The position numbers were made by a program, and so were the translations under genes. From contig CANRDQ010000016.1 of assembly GCA_947629395.1 (NCBI GenBank), positions 1 to 27,503 on the forward strand: DNA of 27,503 nt. Reading direction: 5' to 3'. The stretch is from an uncultured Bacilli bacterium. GTDB taxonomy: Bacteria > Bacillota_I > Bacilli_A > RF39 > UBA660. Shown one piece after another: positions 1 to 7,234 of the stretch. The number at the start of each line of letters is the position of its first letter. Within the stretch, counting starts at the first letter, position 1. A model generated the notes under the pieces. It searched no databases. It was not told where the DNA came from and was given only the letters and a program-made list of their open reading frames with translations.

Positions 1-2
1 GC

Positions 3-77
3 TAACTCAAGTAACTTAATTATAGCATTACTTTACACTTTTTTGTTAAAAATTCCAGTTTCTACTTGAAATTTTGC
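3..77. repeat. Left copy of 75-bp terminal inverted repeat
   Basis: Positions 3-77 are an exact reverse complement of 27429-27503. The match stops at position 78 (T here; the opposite copy breaks the pairing). The repeat contains the last 10 codons and stop of the first Nudix gene. Read outward (minus strand) it holds an extended -10, TGCTATAAT, aimed off the left end. This could be a dispersed intergenic repeat at which assembly stopped, or the arm of an invertible segment. Confidence 0.9.
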
Positions 78-480
78 TAATCCCTAATTTTAATAAACTC
101 TTTTTTAAGGCTGCACGAGCATCATCATGGAATAATAAATTAAGTCCTTCATCAAAATCAAACCAGTCTCCATCAATGAAATCTTCTTCTCTTTGAAAAG
201 TAATTTTAGGACAATTATCTATCTTAAAAAGAAATACCTTAATAACTTTCATAGCTTTTTCTTTATCAAAATAAAACTTAAACTCATCTATTTGTCCTAA
301 ACAGTTTTCAGGAACTACATCAACATCAGATTCTTCTTTTAATTCTCTAATAGCTGCTTGTAAATAGGTTTCTCCACTCTCAACATGACCTTTAGGAAAT
401 ACCCATCTACCCTTACTATTTAACATTAATACTTTATCATTACCGATAACTATAGCCATACTAGATATATTTTCTTTCAT
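46..480 (-). CDS. Nudix hydrolase, MutT/Ap4A-hydrolase-like
   Basis: A 144-residue Nudix protein that would hydrolyse a nucleoside diphosphate linked to another group (dinucleoside polyphosphate, NTP or similar) in the cytoplasm. The Nudix box runs from G31 to about V53: G31, E37, R45, E46, E49 and E50 are all present, but the usual Gly near the end of the box is Asp52. The preceding WVFPKGH segment (26-32) is typical of the Ap4A-hydrolase/MutT-like branch. The gene is last in a minus-strand unit behind the MBOAT/SGNH pair, 10 bp after the SGNH stop. Its ribosome binding site (AGGAGA) is far from the ATG and overlaps the upstream stop. The C-terminal 10 residues are encoded inside the terminal repeat, so the C-terminus may not be native. 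Substrate unknown. Confidence 0.85.
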   Translation of the reverse strand: MKENISSMAIVIGNDKVLMLNSKGRWVFPKGHVESGETYLQAAIRELKEESDVDVVPENCLGQIDEFKFYFDKEKAMKVIKVFLFKIDNCPKITFQREEDFIDGDWFDFDEGLNLLFHDDARAALKKSLLKLGISKISSRNWNF

Positions 481-490
481 AATTAAACTT

Positions 491-1591
491 CTAATCTCCT
501 ATCATCTTATTAGCATCTTCAAAACGAGTAGCATATCTCTCTACAGATTCAAATAATAATACGTCTGCATCATATTTTTTGATTACATCAGAATAATCAT
601 CTCTAAGAACATTAATAAAAACAGTTCTCTTGTAGATTTTGGATAAAAATTGTATAGTAGCTAATCTAAAAGAATCACCAGTTAATATTAAAGTTTTATC
701 AATTTGTCCGTTAGAATTACAAACTTGGTACTCATCTTTTTCTTTGCAAGTAACATCGACATCTTCTAAAAATTTATCTGTAACTAAATCTTTTTTATTA
801 ATAATGTTTGAAATTAAACTCATGTTAGCTAAATCATATTCGGTCGTACCTTTTTTAAAAGTAACTTCAGGTTTCTGATAGTCTTTTTCAATATTAGAGA
901 CTATTTCCATAACTCCTAAATAAGCTCCATAATCAGTCCAATGAGTATCATATCTTAGAAAAACACGTCCTTTGTCTTTGCCTTTCATTAAAGCATCTTT
1001 AAGATAAAGTATGTTAAGATCTGTATTTTCTTTTAAATAATTGATTAGATCTTCAGCCATACTAGCCTTACTACTCTTCTTAGATTCAATAACATCGGGC
1101 ATATATTCTCTATAAACATTTTCTTTATCAGGAACCATGATAACATAAAATGGTTTACCTTGTTTTTGAAAATAATCTTTAGTCTCTACTAAGTTATCTT
1201 TTATTTTTTCTTTTTCTTTTTTAGTAAATCTAGCTATTTTTCGGTAATTATTAATTGTATTCCCATCGGTAGTACCATCATAAAATAGAAAATCATTTTT
1301 ACCTATAAGTACCCTAGCATCAGCCGCTGTATTTAATACTTTATATAAAGCTTCAGCACGATATTTTCTAATTTCATTTTTAAAGGCTAGATTATCATTA
1401 AAATAATCTTCATATTTTTTAGGATAATCTTTTATATTTTTAAGTGTTAATTTTGGTTTCTTAATCATTTCTCTTTTTTCATAGTTTCCATGATCCATAT
1501 ATTTCTCTACAAAAGGATAAATAATACTAGGACCTACCAGGAAGAATATGAAAATAATTATAACGAGTAAATCTCCTTTATGTTCTTTCAT
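491..1591 (-). CDS. AlgX/AlgJ-like SGNH (DHHW) protein, partner of the MBOAT acyltransferase
   Basis: A 366-residue protein with one N-terminal membrane anchor (about 8-27) and a large extracytoplasmic domain. It carries the SGNH-fold signatures seen in AlgX/AlgJ-type acetyltransferases: D215-T216-H217-W218 and a GDSF block with Ser307. In this family the MBOAT partner carries an acyl group across the membrane and the SGNH protein transfers it to a cell-surface polymer. The two genes lie 9 bp apart in the same direction with a good AGGAGG site before this ATG, which supports a two-part O-acylation system. The acceptor (polysaccharide, teichoic acid or peptidoglycan) cannot be read from the window, as no polymer biosynthesis cluster is adjacent. 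Family assignment is firm at the SGNH level; exact substrate unknown. Confidence 0.82.
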   Translation of the reverse strand: MKEHKGDLLVIIIFIFFLVGPSIIYPFVEKYMDHGNYEKREMIKKPKLTLKNIKDYPKKYEDYFNDNLAFKNEIRKYRAEALYKVLNTAADARVLIGKNDFLFYDGTTDGNTINNYRKIARFTKKEKEKIKDNLVETKDYFQKQGKPFYVIMVPDKENVYREYMPDVIESKKSSKASMAEDLINYLKENTDLNILYLKDALMKGKDKGRVFLRYDTHWTDYGAYLGVMEIVSNIEKDYQKPEVTFKKGTTEYDLANMSLISNIINKKDLVTDKFLEDVDVTCKEKDEYQVCNSNGQIDKTLILTGDSFRLATIQFLSKIYKRTVFINVLRDDYSDVIKKYDADVLLFESVERYATRFEDANKMIGD

Positions 1592-1600
1592 CTTGTCCTC

Positions 1601-3001
1601 CTAAAATCTAAAATATATAAATGGATTATATGTACTAGCAACTAGTTCTGATATACAAATTACCATGATGATGATAATTACAAAGTATCTTAATTTTTCT
1701 TGATATAAAGTTATTAATTTCTGTTTAGATTTTAATTTATTACATAGTAATTGTATAGGTCCACAGAAGATAATACCTAGTATTAATACTAATATCATTT
1801 TACCATTAATTAGTGAAGGCATTAAATTGTAGGTAGGATTAAAGTTAAAAGAAAACATTATTTTAAGAAAATGACGTGCTTCTGTTAAAGTTCCACTTCT
1901 AAATAAAACCCATCCAATAATAACTATAAACATCACGTAAATATAATTTAAAAATTTATATTTATTTTCATCTAAATATTTTAAAAGAAATATCTTTTCA
2001 ATCACTAAAAATACTCCATAATATAATCCCCAAGCAATAAAGTTATAACTAGCTCCATGCCATAATCCTGTCGCAAAGAAAACTATAAATAAATTTATAT
2101 AAGTTCTAATCTTACCTTTTCTATTACCACCTAAAGGAATATATAAGTATTGTTTAAACCAAGTTGAAAGAGATATATGCCATCTTCTCCAAAAGTCTGT
2201 GATGGAAGTGGCAATATATGGTAAGTTAAAGTTTTTAGGGAAATTAAAGCCAAACATTTTTCCTAGACCTATCGCCATATCACTATAACCTGAAAAATCA
2301 AAATATATTTGTAATGTATAACATATAGCCACAAACCATGCTAAAGGCATATTTAAATTTTGAGAAAAAAGTGTATCAACGATAAAGGCTAAATTATTGG
2401 CGATAATAACTTTTTTAGCTAAACCATAAATAAACTTTTCTACCCCCCCAGCAAAGGATTTTAGGGTAACTTTTCGAACACTTATTTCTTTTTCAATATC
2501 TTTATATTTAACAATTGGTCCCGCAATTAATTGTGGGAAGAAGGAAACATATAACGCTAAATTAAAAACATTCTTTTGAACTTTTATTTCTTTACGATAT
2601 AAATCTATAATATAGGATAAAATCTGAAAGGTATAAAAAGATATACCTATTGGTAAAATAATATTTTGAAAAGCAATTACACCATGTCTAAAAATATTAT
2701 CAATTATAAGCGCAAAAAAATTAAAATACTTAAAATACGCTAATAAACCTAAGTTAAATATTATAGCTATAACTAATATTTTCTTATCATGTTTTCGATA
2801 CTTGTCTATTAACAAACCAAATATATAGTTAAATAATATAGATACTAACATTAAGATAATATATATTGGTTCTCCCCATGCATAAAAAAATAAACTTGCT
2901 AATAACAAAATTATATTTTTGAATTTCTTGTCACATATAAAATATAAAATCAAAACTATGGGTAAAAATTTCCATAGAAAAATCATTGAACTAAATACCA
3001 T
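1601..3001 (-). CDS. MBOAT O-acyltransferase, AlgI/DltB/PatA-like
   Basis: A 466-residue polytopic membrane protein of the membrane-bound O-acyltransferase family. It has about ten hydrophobic segments, the diagnostic DFWRRWHISLS block (269-279) with His275, and the active-site His315 in the GLWHGASYN block. MBOAT proteins of this branch pass acetyl or similar groups through the membrane to a dedicated extracellular transferase, here the SGNH protein directly downstream. Start chosen at the ATG preceded by AGGGAG at a good distance. It heads a minus-strand unit MBOAT-SGNH-Nudix. No dltA or dltC is nearby, so D-alanylation is less likely than O-acetylation, but this is inference. Confidence 0.9.
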   Translation of the reverse strand: MVFSSMIFLWKFLPIVLILYFICDKKFKNIILLLASLFFYAWGEPIYIILMLVSILFNYIFGLLIDKYRKHDKKILVIAIIFNLGLLAYFKYFNFFALIIDNIFRHGVIAFQNIILPIGISFYTFQILSYIIDLYRKEIKVQKNVFNLALYVSFFPQLIAGPIVKYKDIEKEISVRKVTLKSFAGGVEKFIYGLAKKVIIANNLAFIVDTLFSQNLNMPLAWFVAICYTLQIYFDFSGYSDMAIGLGKMFGFNFPKNFNLPYIATSITDFWRRWHISLSTWFKQYLYIPLGGNRKGKIRTYINLFIVFFATGLWHGASYNFIAWGLYYGVFLVIEKIFLLKYLDENKYKFLNYIYVMFIVIIGWVLFRSGTLTEARHFLKIMFSFNFNPTYNLMPSLINGKMILVLILGIIFCGPIQLLCNKLKSKQKLITLYQEKLRYFVIIIIMVICISELVASTYNPFIYFRF

Positions 3002-3022
3002 TTTTACACTCTCCCTACCCTC

Positions 3023-3052
3023 ATATTAACATATTTTAAGTTAGCTAGTAAA
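3023..3052 (-). promoter_or_regulatory. Sigma-A-type promoter for the MBOAT operon
   Basis: On the minus strand: -35 TTTACT (3047-3052), an 18-bp spacer, then -10 TAATAT (3023-3028) with an upstream TG (extended -10). It lies just upstream of the MBOAT ribosome binding site. Confidence 0.5.
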
Positions 3053-3104
3053 TAGTTTATTGCTTTATTTGTTGATATTTGTTATATTTAAGGTGGTGAT
3101 GGGT

Positions 3105-3428
3105 ATGTATATAAAGTTAGAAAATAAAAAAGTGAAAATAAAAACTTTAACTACTTTTAAGGATCGTTTTATTAGTTATAAATTTTATTTAGATGAAATT
3201 AAGAATGGTTTATGTTTTCCTAAAAAAAGGTGGTTTCATACCTATTTGTATTGTCAACGTGTTGATGTGGTTATGACTGATAAAGATAATAAAATATTAT
3301 ATATGTATCCTAATTTAAAAAGTGAAAAAATTATTCACTTTAAAAGAAAAGTTTATTATACTTATGTATTCCCAGCAAAAAGTACAAAACAATATAAAGT
3401 TGGAGATACTCTAAAAATAAAAGACTAG
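3105..3428 (+). CDS. DUF192-like small protein
   Basis: A 107-residue protein resembling the DUF192 family: the core reads as an aromatic block (WFHTYLYCQRVDVVMTDKDN), a middle strand region, and a C-terminal VGDTLKI ending typical of that fold. The function of DUF192 proteins is not established. Start: the open frame extends upstream, but the AGGTGG at 3091-3096 sits 8 nt before the ATG at 3105 (only 2 nt before the ATG at 3099), so 3105 is preferred and no signal peptide remains. It is a single gene facing yqeY, with which it shares a bidirectional terminator. Confidence is moderate for the family. Confidence 0.6.
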   Translation: MYIKLENKKVKIKTLTTFKDRFISYKFYLDEIKNGLCFPKKRWFHTYLYCQRVDVVMTDKDNKILYMYPNLKSEKIIHFKRKVYYTYVFPAKSTKQYKVGDTLKIKD

Positions 3429-3450
3429 CTTTTTGGCTAGTCTAATTTAT
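3422..3450. terminator. Bidirectional terminator between the DUF192-like gene and yqeY
   Basis: Perfect 8-bp stem AGACTAGC / GCTAGTCT (3422-3429 and 3436-3443) with a 6-nt loop. It is followed by a T-rich tract on the plus strand and A-rich sequence before it. Both genes' TAG stops lie inside the stem. Confidence 0.8.
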
Positions 3451-3885
3451 TTTTTCTCTTACCATTGTACTTACTTGTTTTAAATCAAATCTACCTTTTA
3501 CTTTAGGTGTTACAATCCCCATGATTCTTCCCATATCTTTCATACTAGTAGGATTTACTTCTTTTACAGCATCAGCAATTATAGCTTCTACTTCTTCTAA
3601 AGATAATGGTTGTGGTAAATATTTTTCTAAAACAGCAAGTTCTTGTTCTAGTGATTCTACTAAATCATTTCTTCCTGCTTCTTTAAAGCATTCTAAAGAT
3701 TCACGTCTTGTTTTAACTTCTTTAGATAAAACATCAATAGCAAGTTCATCATTTAATTCACGTTTCTTATCAATGTGTTCTAAATCCATAGCAGATTTAA
3801 CCATACGTATTACAGTAAGAGTATTTTTGTCTTTGCTTTTCATGGCTTCTACCATATCAGCTTTTAATTGTTCATAAATTGTCAT
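3442..3885 (-). CDS. yqeY: GatB/YqeY-domain protein
   Basis: A 147-residue cytoplasmic protein matching the YqeY family along its full normal length. The N-terminal half is helical (IYEQLKADMVEAMKSKDK opening), and the C-terminal half resembles the tail domain of GatB/GatE tRNA amidotransferases (KDMGRIMGIVTPKVKGRFD). It is often found beside rpsU, as here. Its role is not settled; tRNA binding is inferred from the GatB relationship. Start supported by AAAGGA upstream of the ATG. A terminator-like hairpin separates it from rpsU, so it probably receives only part of the rpsU transcription. Confidence 0.93.
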   Translation of the reverse strand: MTIYEQLKADMVEAMKSKDKNTLTVIRMVKSAMDLEHIDKKRELNDELAIDVLSKEVKTRRESLECFKEAGRNDLVESLEQELAVLEKYLPQPLSLEEVEAIIADAVKEVNPTSMKDMGRIMGIVTPKVKGRFDLKQVSTMVREKIN

Positions 3886-3900
3886 TTTATCATTTCCTTT

Positions 3901-3932
3901 CTAAAAAACAAAGAGACTTTAATTAGTCTCTT
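3901..3932 (-). terminator. Attenuating terminator between rpsU and yqeY
   Basis: On the minus strand: stem GAGACT / AGTCTC (3913-3918 and 3925-3930, extendable with AA/TT), then a T-rich run (TTTGTTTTTT) directly before the yqeY ribosome binding site. The rpsU stop codon lies in the loop region. Confidence 0.65.
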
Positions 3933-4123
3933 CTTTCTTTTCTACTTCTTTTTCGAGCGTTTTTGATTCCTTCTTTTTTTGCATTTCTTCTTATAACACC
4001 AGGTTTATCATGAAATTCTCTTTTTTTGTACTCAGAAGGGACTCCATTTTTTGCTACTTTCTGTTTCCATCTTCTAACAGCACTATTTAAATCGCCGTTT
4101 TTTACAGTTACTCCGATCGCCAT
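3923..4123 (-). CDS. rpsU: 30S ribosomal protein bS21
   Basis: A 66-residue, strongly basic protein typical of bS21: MAIGVTVKNGDLNSAVRRWKQ opening, KREFHDKPGVIRRNAKK centre, and an Arg/Lys-rich tail. It binds the 30S platform near the anti-Shine-Dalgarno region and assists initiation. The frame is open further upstream, but the ATG at 4123 has a GGGAGGG site at the right distance and gives the normal length. First gene of the rpsU-yqeY pair, behind a near-consensus promoter. Confidence 0.97.
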   Translation of the reverse strand: MAIGVTVKNGDLNSAVRRWKQKVAKNGVPSEYKKREFHDKPGVIRRNAKKEGIKNARKRSRKERRD

Positions 4124-4153
4124 TTTATCCCTCCCTTCGTTTTTACTAAAACG

Positions 4154-4183
4154 ATTATAGCACAAAATAGTTTGATTTTTCAA
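4154..4183 (-). promoter_or_regulatory. Strong sigma-A promoter of rpsU
   Basis: On the minus strand: -35 TTGAAA (4178-4183), 18-bp spacer, extended -10 TGCTATAAT (hexamer 4154-4159). The same TGCTATAAT occurs in the terminal repeats of the window. Confidence 0.8.
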
Positions 4184-4269
4184 CAAAATGTAACTTTTTT
4201 CGCTTTTTTTTTACTTTTTAACAGCTTATATTAAAAATATTTCCGACATATTGCCCTAATTTATATAAA

Positions 4270-4287
4270 ATACTTATGGCTAAGTAT
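4270..4287 (-). terminator. Possible terminator of the bacteriocin operon
   Basis: Hairpin ATACTTA / TAAGTAT (4270-4276 and 4281-4287) with a 4-nt loop, followed on the minus strand by a T-rich TTTATATAAATT. The stem is AT-rich, so this is a weak call. Nothing else is recognised between rpsU and the second peptide gene. Confidence 0.35.
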
Positions 4288-4342
4288 GAGTAAAATATGA
4301 GTAAAGGGATACAAACTATTGTTAAAAATTTGTGCTTTTTTA

Positions 4343-4519
4343 TTATTTCAATGGACATATATTATTTTCACCTATTCTTCTCATTGATGAACCAAATCCT
4401 ACTCCTATTTCAAAAACAATTTCTACTATTTTAGAAAAAGAATTTAAAAGGGAGGCAGATAGATTAAGGGTTGTTCCACCACTAATAAAATCTAATTGTT
4501 CTTTTTTTATTTTGTTCAT
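4343..4519 (-). CDS. Class II bacteriocin precursor, second peptide of a two-peptide system
   Basis: A 58-codon gene read directly from the minus strand. The product starts MNKIKKEQLDFISGG, a classic double-glycine leader (Leu9, Ile12, Gly14-Gly15), so the mature peptide would be residues 16-58 (43 residues). The mature part has an amphipathic stretch (ASLLNSFSKIVEIVFEIG), a GxxxG motif at Gly39-Gly43, a short basic RR pair (47-48) and one Cys near the C-terminus (ENNICPLK). The start ATG overlaps the stop of peptide 1 in a TAATG junction, giving translational coupling; AAAGGA lies 11 nt upstream. Leader cleavage would be by the C39 domain of the transporter encoded upstream. Pairing with peptide 1 is inferred from coupling and from GxxxG motifs in both, as is usual for class IIb bacteriocins. 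A signalling peptide is an alternative. Confidence 0.8.
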   Translation of the reverse strand: MNKIKKEQLDFISGGTTLNLSASLLNSFSKIVEIVFEIGVGFGSSMRRIGENNICPLK

Positions 4520-4659
4520 TATGCATCACATCCTTTCGGATGGACAAGTCCATCTACAAAGCCTAATGTAAATACTACTAAGGCCCCTATTCCTACAAAA
4601 ATCCAGGTCGATACACCACCCGAAATATTTTCTAATTTATTATTGCTAAGTTTCTGCAT
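4519..4659 (-). CDS. Class II bacteriocin precursor, first peptide of a two-peptide system
   Basis: A 46-codon gene read directly from the minus strand. The product begins MQKLSNNKLENISGG (double-glycine leader; cleavage after Gly15), and the mature 31-residue peptide is mostly hydrophobic (WIFVGIGALVVFTLG) with a GxxxG motif at Gly33-Gly37 and a tail GLVHPKGCDA with a single Cys. An AAGGAGG site lies at the ideal distance before the ATG. The gene starts 1 nt after the stop of the accessory gene and overlaps peptide 2 by 1 nt, so transporter, accessory and both peptides form one transcription unit. The leader resembles that of peptide 2 (hydrophobic residue, then NISGG/FISGG). No immunity gene was recognised next to it. 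Confidence 0.82.
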   Translation of the reverse strand: MQKLSNNKLENISGGVSTWIFVGIGALVVFTLGFVDGLVHPKGCDA

Positions 4660-4660
4660 A

Positions 4661-5068
4661 CTATTCCTCCTTCCAACAGGCTCTAAAGATTTTATATATT
4701 TTTTCTTTCTTTTCGGCTACTCTAAGAATGATATTATCATTTACTTTATACTTTTTATCGAGCTTTATTTTTATTTTTAATTCATGATAATTATGATTAT
4801 CTTTTTTTAAAACATTACGAGTAATTTCAGTTATTTCTTTTGAATATTTTTTAGAGTCAATAAATACATAATGATTTGCTTTTAAATATTTGAGATCATG
4901 ACTGGTTAGAAATATATCTACTGTTGTATCATTTTTCACAACTCCAGAAATTGAAATATATTTAGTAAAATAATTATTAAACAATATATTAATAAATAAA
5001 AGATAAACTAATAACAAAATAAAAACACTGATAAAAAGTAATTGATTAGCTTCGTACTTTTTCTTCAT
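4661..5068 (-). CDS. Small HlyD-like accessory protein of the bacteriocin exporter
   Basis: About 135 residues: a short cytoplasmic Lys-rich start, one membrane segment (FISVFILLLVYLLFINILF), then about 100 residues of predicted beta-rich extracytoplasmic domain that reads like the barrel part of HlyD/MFP adaptors (SGVVKNDTTVDIFL opening; KVNDNIILRV near the end). It lacks the coiled-coil hairpin and lipoyl halves of normal adaptors (about 400 residues). It overlaps the transporter gene and ends 1 nt before the first peptide ATG, so it belongs to the export machinery. Start: ATG at 5068 has GGAAG 5 nt upstream; ATG at 5080 is also in frame but has no site. Adaptor role inferred from position and topology; immunity is an alternative. 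Confidence 0.6.
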   Translation of the reverse strand: MKKKYEANQLLFISVFILLLVYLLFINILFNNYFTKYISISGVVKNDTTVDIFLTSHDLKYLKANHYVFIDSKKYSKEITEITRNVLKKDNHNYHELKIKIKLDKKYKVNDNIILRVAEKKEKIYKIFRACWKEE

Positions 5069-7142
5069 AACATCTTCCATTTTTTAAATAAATCTTTCTA
5101 TCAAATATATATTTATTCTTCTTACTATGTGAGATAAAAATAATAGTTTTACCTTTTAAAATTTTAAATATATCTTTTAATATTTCCAACTCTTTTTTAG
5201 AATCTACTTGACTTAATGATTCATCAAATATATAAATATCACTATTTTTTAAAAGACTTCTAGCTAAAATTATTCTTTGTCGTTCTCCACCACTAAAATT
5301 AAAACCATTTTCTTCTACTAAAGTATTATATTTAGAATCTAATTTTGAGACAAATTCTTCGACTTTTGTAATTTTACAAATAGCTTTTAACTTCTCTTCA
5401 TTTACTACTCTGCCTAAAGTAATATTCTCTAAAATAGTATCTGTAAATAAATATTCATTTTGGGAAACATAAGTAATTCTATTTCTCAAAACATCTAAAT
5501 GATAATGATTAATATCTATATCATTAATAGATAATTTCCCAAATGGTACTTCAATATAACGCATTAATAGTTTCATTAAAGTACTTTTTCCACTTCCAGT
5601 TGGACCATAAAAAAATATTTTCTCTCCTGCCTTTATTTCTAAATTAATCTTATTAAATATTTGTTTACTACTATATTTATAATTTAAATTTTTATATTTT
5701 ATTGGGCCATTTAACTTATAATTAATATAATGTCTACTACCTATAAAGTTTTCTTTTTTTATGGAAAATAAGTCTTCTACTCTAGTAAATGTTAATTTAA
5801 AGTTACTGTAATCATAATATAATTCCAGAAGATTTTTAAAAGAGGCAAAATAATAACTTAATACACTCTGAAATACAATTAAATCTCCAATAGATAATTT
5901 TTCTTTTATAATAAAACTACATCCCAAAAATAAGATAATAACCCAGCCTACATTTATAATAATATTTTTGATAAATTCTTCTAATTCTTTTACAATTGAT
6001 AATTTATATACAGCTTCTAAAAGACTTTGATATTTCTTTCGGAATTTATAGATTACATTACTTTCAATATGTTCTCCTTTAATTACAGAATTAGATGATA
6101 ATACTTCTATGAGATAAGAGTTTAATTTCATTTCTTTTTTATGATATTTAATAATTTTCTTCTTTAAATATTTTTTAGTGATTAGTGAAAAGATAAATAA
6201 ACTACTAATGATAAGTAAAACCCATAAAGTCATTTTTTTATTTAAATCTAAAAGTAAAATAATAAATACAATGATACATAATAAATCTGTGGATAAAAAG
6301 CAAAAAAGTTTAGTTAAAAAGTTCTTTGTTTCGGATAAATCTCTAATTCTAGATACTACTTCTCCTGTAGTTCTATTTTTATAATAAAGATATGGAAGCG
6401 AGATGATTTGTCTAAATGTTTTCATGGTTAAAGCTTCATCAAATAGTTCACTCCATTTTATTAAAGTAATATTCTTTAATAAAGATGATATTTCTTTAAG
6501 AATAAAAATTAATAATAGAACTATACTGATAGTTAAAGCATTATCTAATGAGTTATATTCTAAAGCATAATTCATTAAATATTTTAGATGAAAACAACTT
6601 AAGATGTTTAAAACAAAGGAAGTAAAACTTAAAATAAATAGTATGATTAACCATGATATATGTTTTTTTATAAACTCTATAATAGCTGTTTTAATAACTT
6701 TTTTAGAAGAAAAATTCGCTATTGGTTTAAGGGGTTTTAGATAAATAAAATTTCCACTAGTTAATAAATTAAATTCTGAAAATTTCATAATTCTTTTACC
6801 TCTAGCTGGATCCATAACAATTATTTTCTTCTCTAAGTAGTTAATATCATATATTACTATGAAATGTTTATAAGATTTATTTAAAATAACATGAGCAATT
6901 ATAGGTAGTTGTTCTTTTTTTAAATCTGTAATTTTTCCTGATAAACCATAAGAATCAAAACCTAGGAATAGTGCTGTTTCGACTAATTTACTAGCTACTA
7001 CTCCATTTTTATTAGTGGAAGTTAATTCCCTTAAATATTCTTTGGAAATATTTCCGCCATAGTGTTTAACTACAGATAAAAGACAACATATACCACAATC
7101 TTTTATTCCATCTTGAAGAACAATTTCTTTATTTATACTAAT
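5046..7142 (-). CDS. Peptidase-containing ABC transporter (C39 bacteriocin exporter/processor)
   Basis: Exports double-glycine peptides and removes their leaders. N-terminal C39 cysteine peptidase: Gln10, Cys16 in DCG, His93 in KHFIVIYD and Asp111 in MDPARG (numbered from the start used here). Next come about six membrane segments (roughly 155-430), then a full ATPase domain: Walker A GPTGSGKST (513-521), signature SGGERQ (617-622), Walker B IYIFDE (636-641), switch His672. Length about 698 residues, normal for LagD/ComA-type exporters. Start: an in-frame GTG exists at 7199, but it follows a terminator U-tract directly and lacks a ribosome binding site. A perfect GGAGG (7150-7154) lies 7 nt before an ATT codon at 7142 that gives the usual family N-terminus, so initiation at ATT is proposed. 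The stop overlaps the accessory gene; the bacteriocin peptides follow. Confidence 0.92.
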   Translation of the reverse strand: MSINKEIVLQDGIKDCGICCLLSVVKHYGGNISKEYLRELTSTNKNGVVASKLVETALFLGFDSYGLSGKITDLKKEQLPIIAHVILNKSYKHFIVIYDINYLEKKIIVMDPARGKRIMKFSEFNLLTSGNFIYLKPLKPIANFSSKKVIKTAIIEFIKKHISWLIILFILSFTSFVLNILSCFHLKYLMNYALEYNSLDNALTISIVLLLIFILKEISSLLKNITLIKWSELFDEALTMKTFRQIISLPYLYYKNRTTGEVVSRIRDLSETKNFLTKLFCFLSTDLLCIIVFIILLLDLNKKMTLWVLLIISSLFIFSLITKKYLKKKIIKYHKKEMKLNSYLIEVLSSNSVIKGEHIESNVIYKFRKKYQSLLEAVYKLSIVKELEEFIKNIIINVGWVIILFLGCSFIIKEKLSIGDLIVFQSVLSYYFASFKNLLELYYDYSNFKLTFTRVEDLFSIKKENFIGSRHYINYKLNGPIKYKNLNYKYSSKQIFNKINLEIKAGEKIFFYGPTGSGKSTLMKLLMRYIEVPFGKLSINDIDINHYHLDVLRNRITYVSQNEYLFTDTILENITLGRVVNEEKLKAICKITKVEEFVSKLDSKYNTLVEENGFNFSGGERQRIILARSLLKNSDIYIFDESLSQVDSKKELEILKDIFKILKGKTIIFISHSKKNKYIFDRKIYLKNGRCYEEKVRS

Positions 7143-7163
7143 TCTCTCACCTCCACTTATATT

Positions 7164-7169
7164 ATTATA
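7164..7169 (-). promoter_or_regulatory. Possible -10 element of the bacteriocin operon
   Basis: TATAAT on the minus strand, 10 nt upstream of the GGAGG of the transporter. No convincing -35 lies 16-18 bp upstream, so either an activator is needed or the promoter is elsewhere. Confidence 0.3.
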
Positions 7170-7198
7170 GATAAGTTGGAGAATACCTCTTTTTTTCA

Positions 7199-7234
7199 CA
7201 AAAAAAGATACTCTTTAACATAAGTGAGTATCTT
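7199..7234 (-). terminator. Terminator upstream of the bacteriocin operon
   Basis: Stem AAGATACTC / GAGTATCTT (7205-7213 and 7226-7234), followed on the minus strand by seven T. It would stop readthrough from the small RNA and tRNA side before the transporter gene, or act as an attenuator of that operon. Confidence 0.7.

Noticed and set aside
639..878. Plus-strand frame opposite the SGNH gene
   Set aside because: Shadow of a well-supported gene, no ribosome binding site, no recognisable domain. The same holds for frames opposite yqeY, ileS, the MMPL gene, the glycosyltransferase and the rubredoxin fusion.
3060..3088. TTGCTT-17-TATATT promoter for the DUF192-like gene
   Set aside because: Its predicted transcript would begin within the ribosome binding site of the gene.
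4332..4780. Two plus-strand open frames of 79 and 94 codons over the bacteriocin peptide region
   Set aside because: They lie antisense to the two peptide genes, lack ribosome binding sites and have low-complexity composition; the minus-strand genes explain the region.
7142..7199. Extra N-terminal 19 residues of the ABC exporter containing an NNISGG string, resembling a double-glycine leader
   Set aside because: The GTG start follows a terminator T run and lacks a ribosome binding site; the resemblance to the leaders comes from the GGAGG site itself being read in frame.
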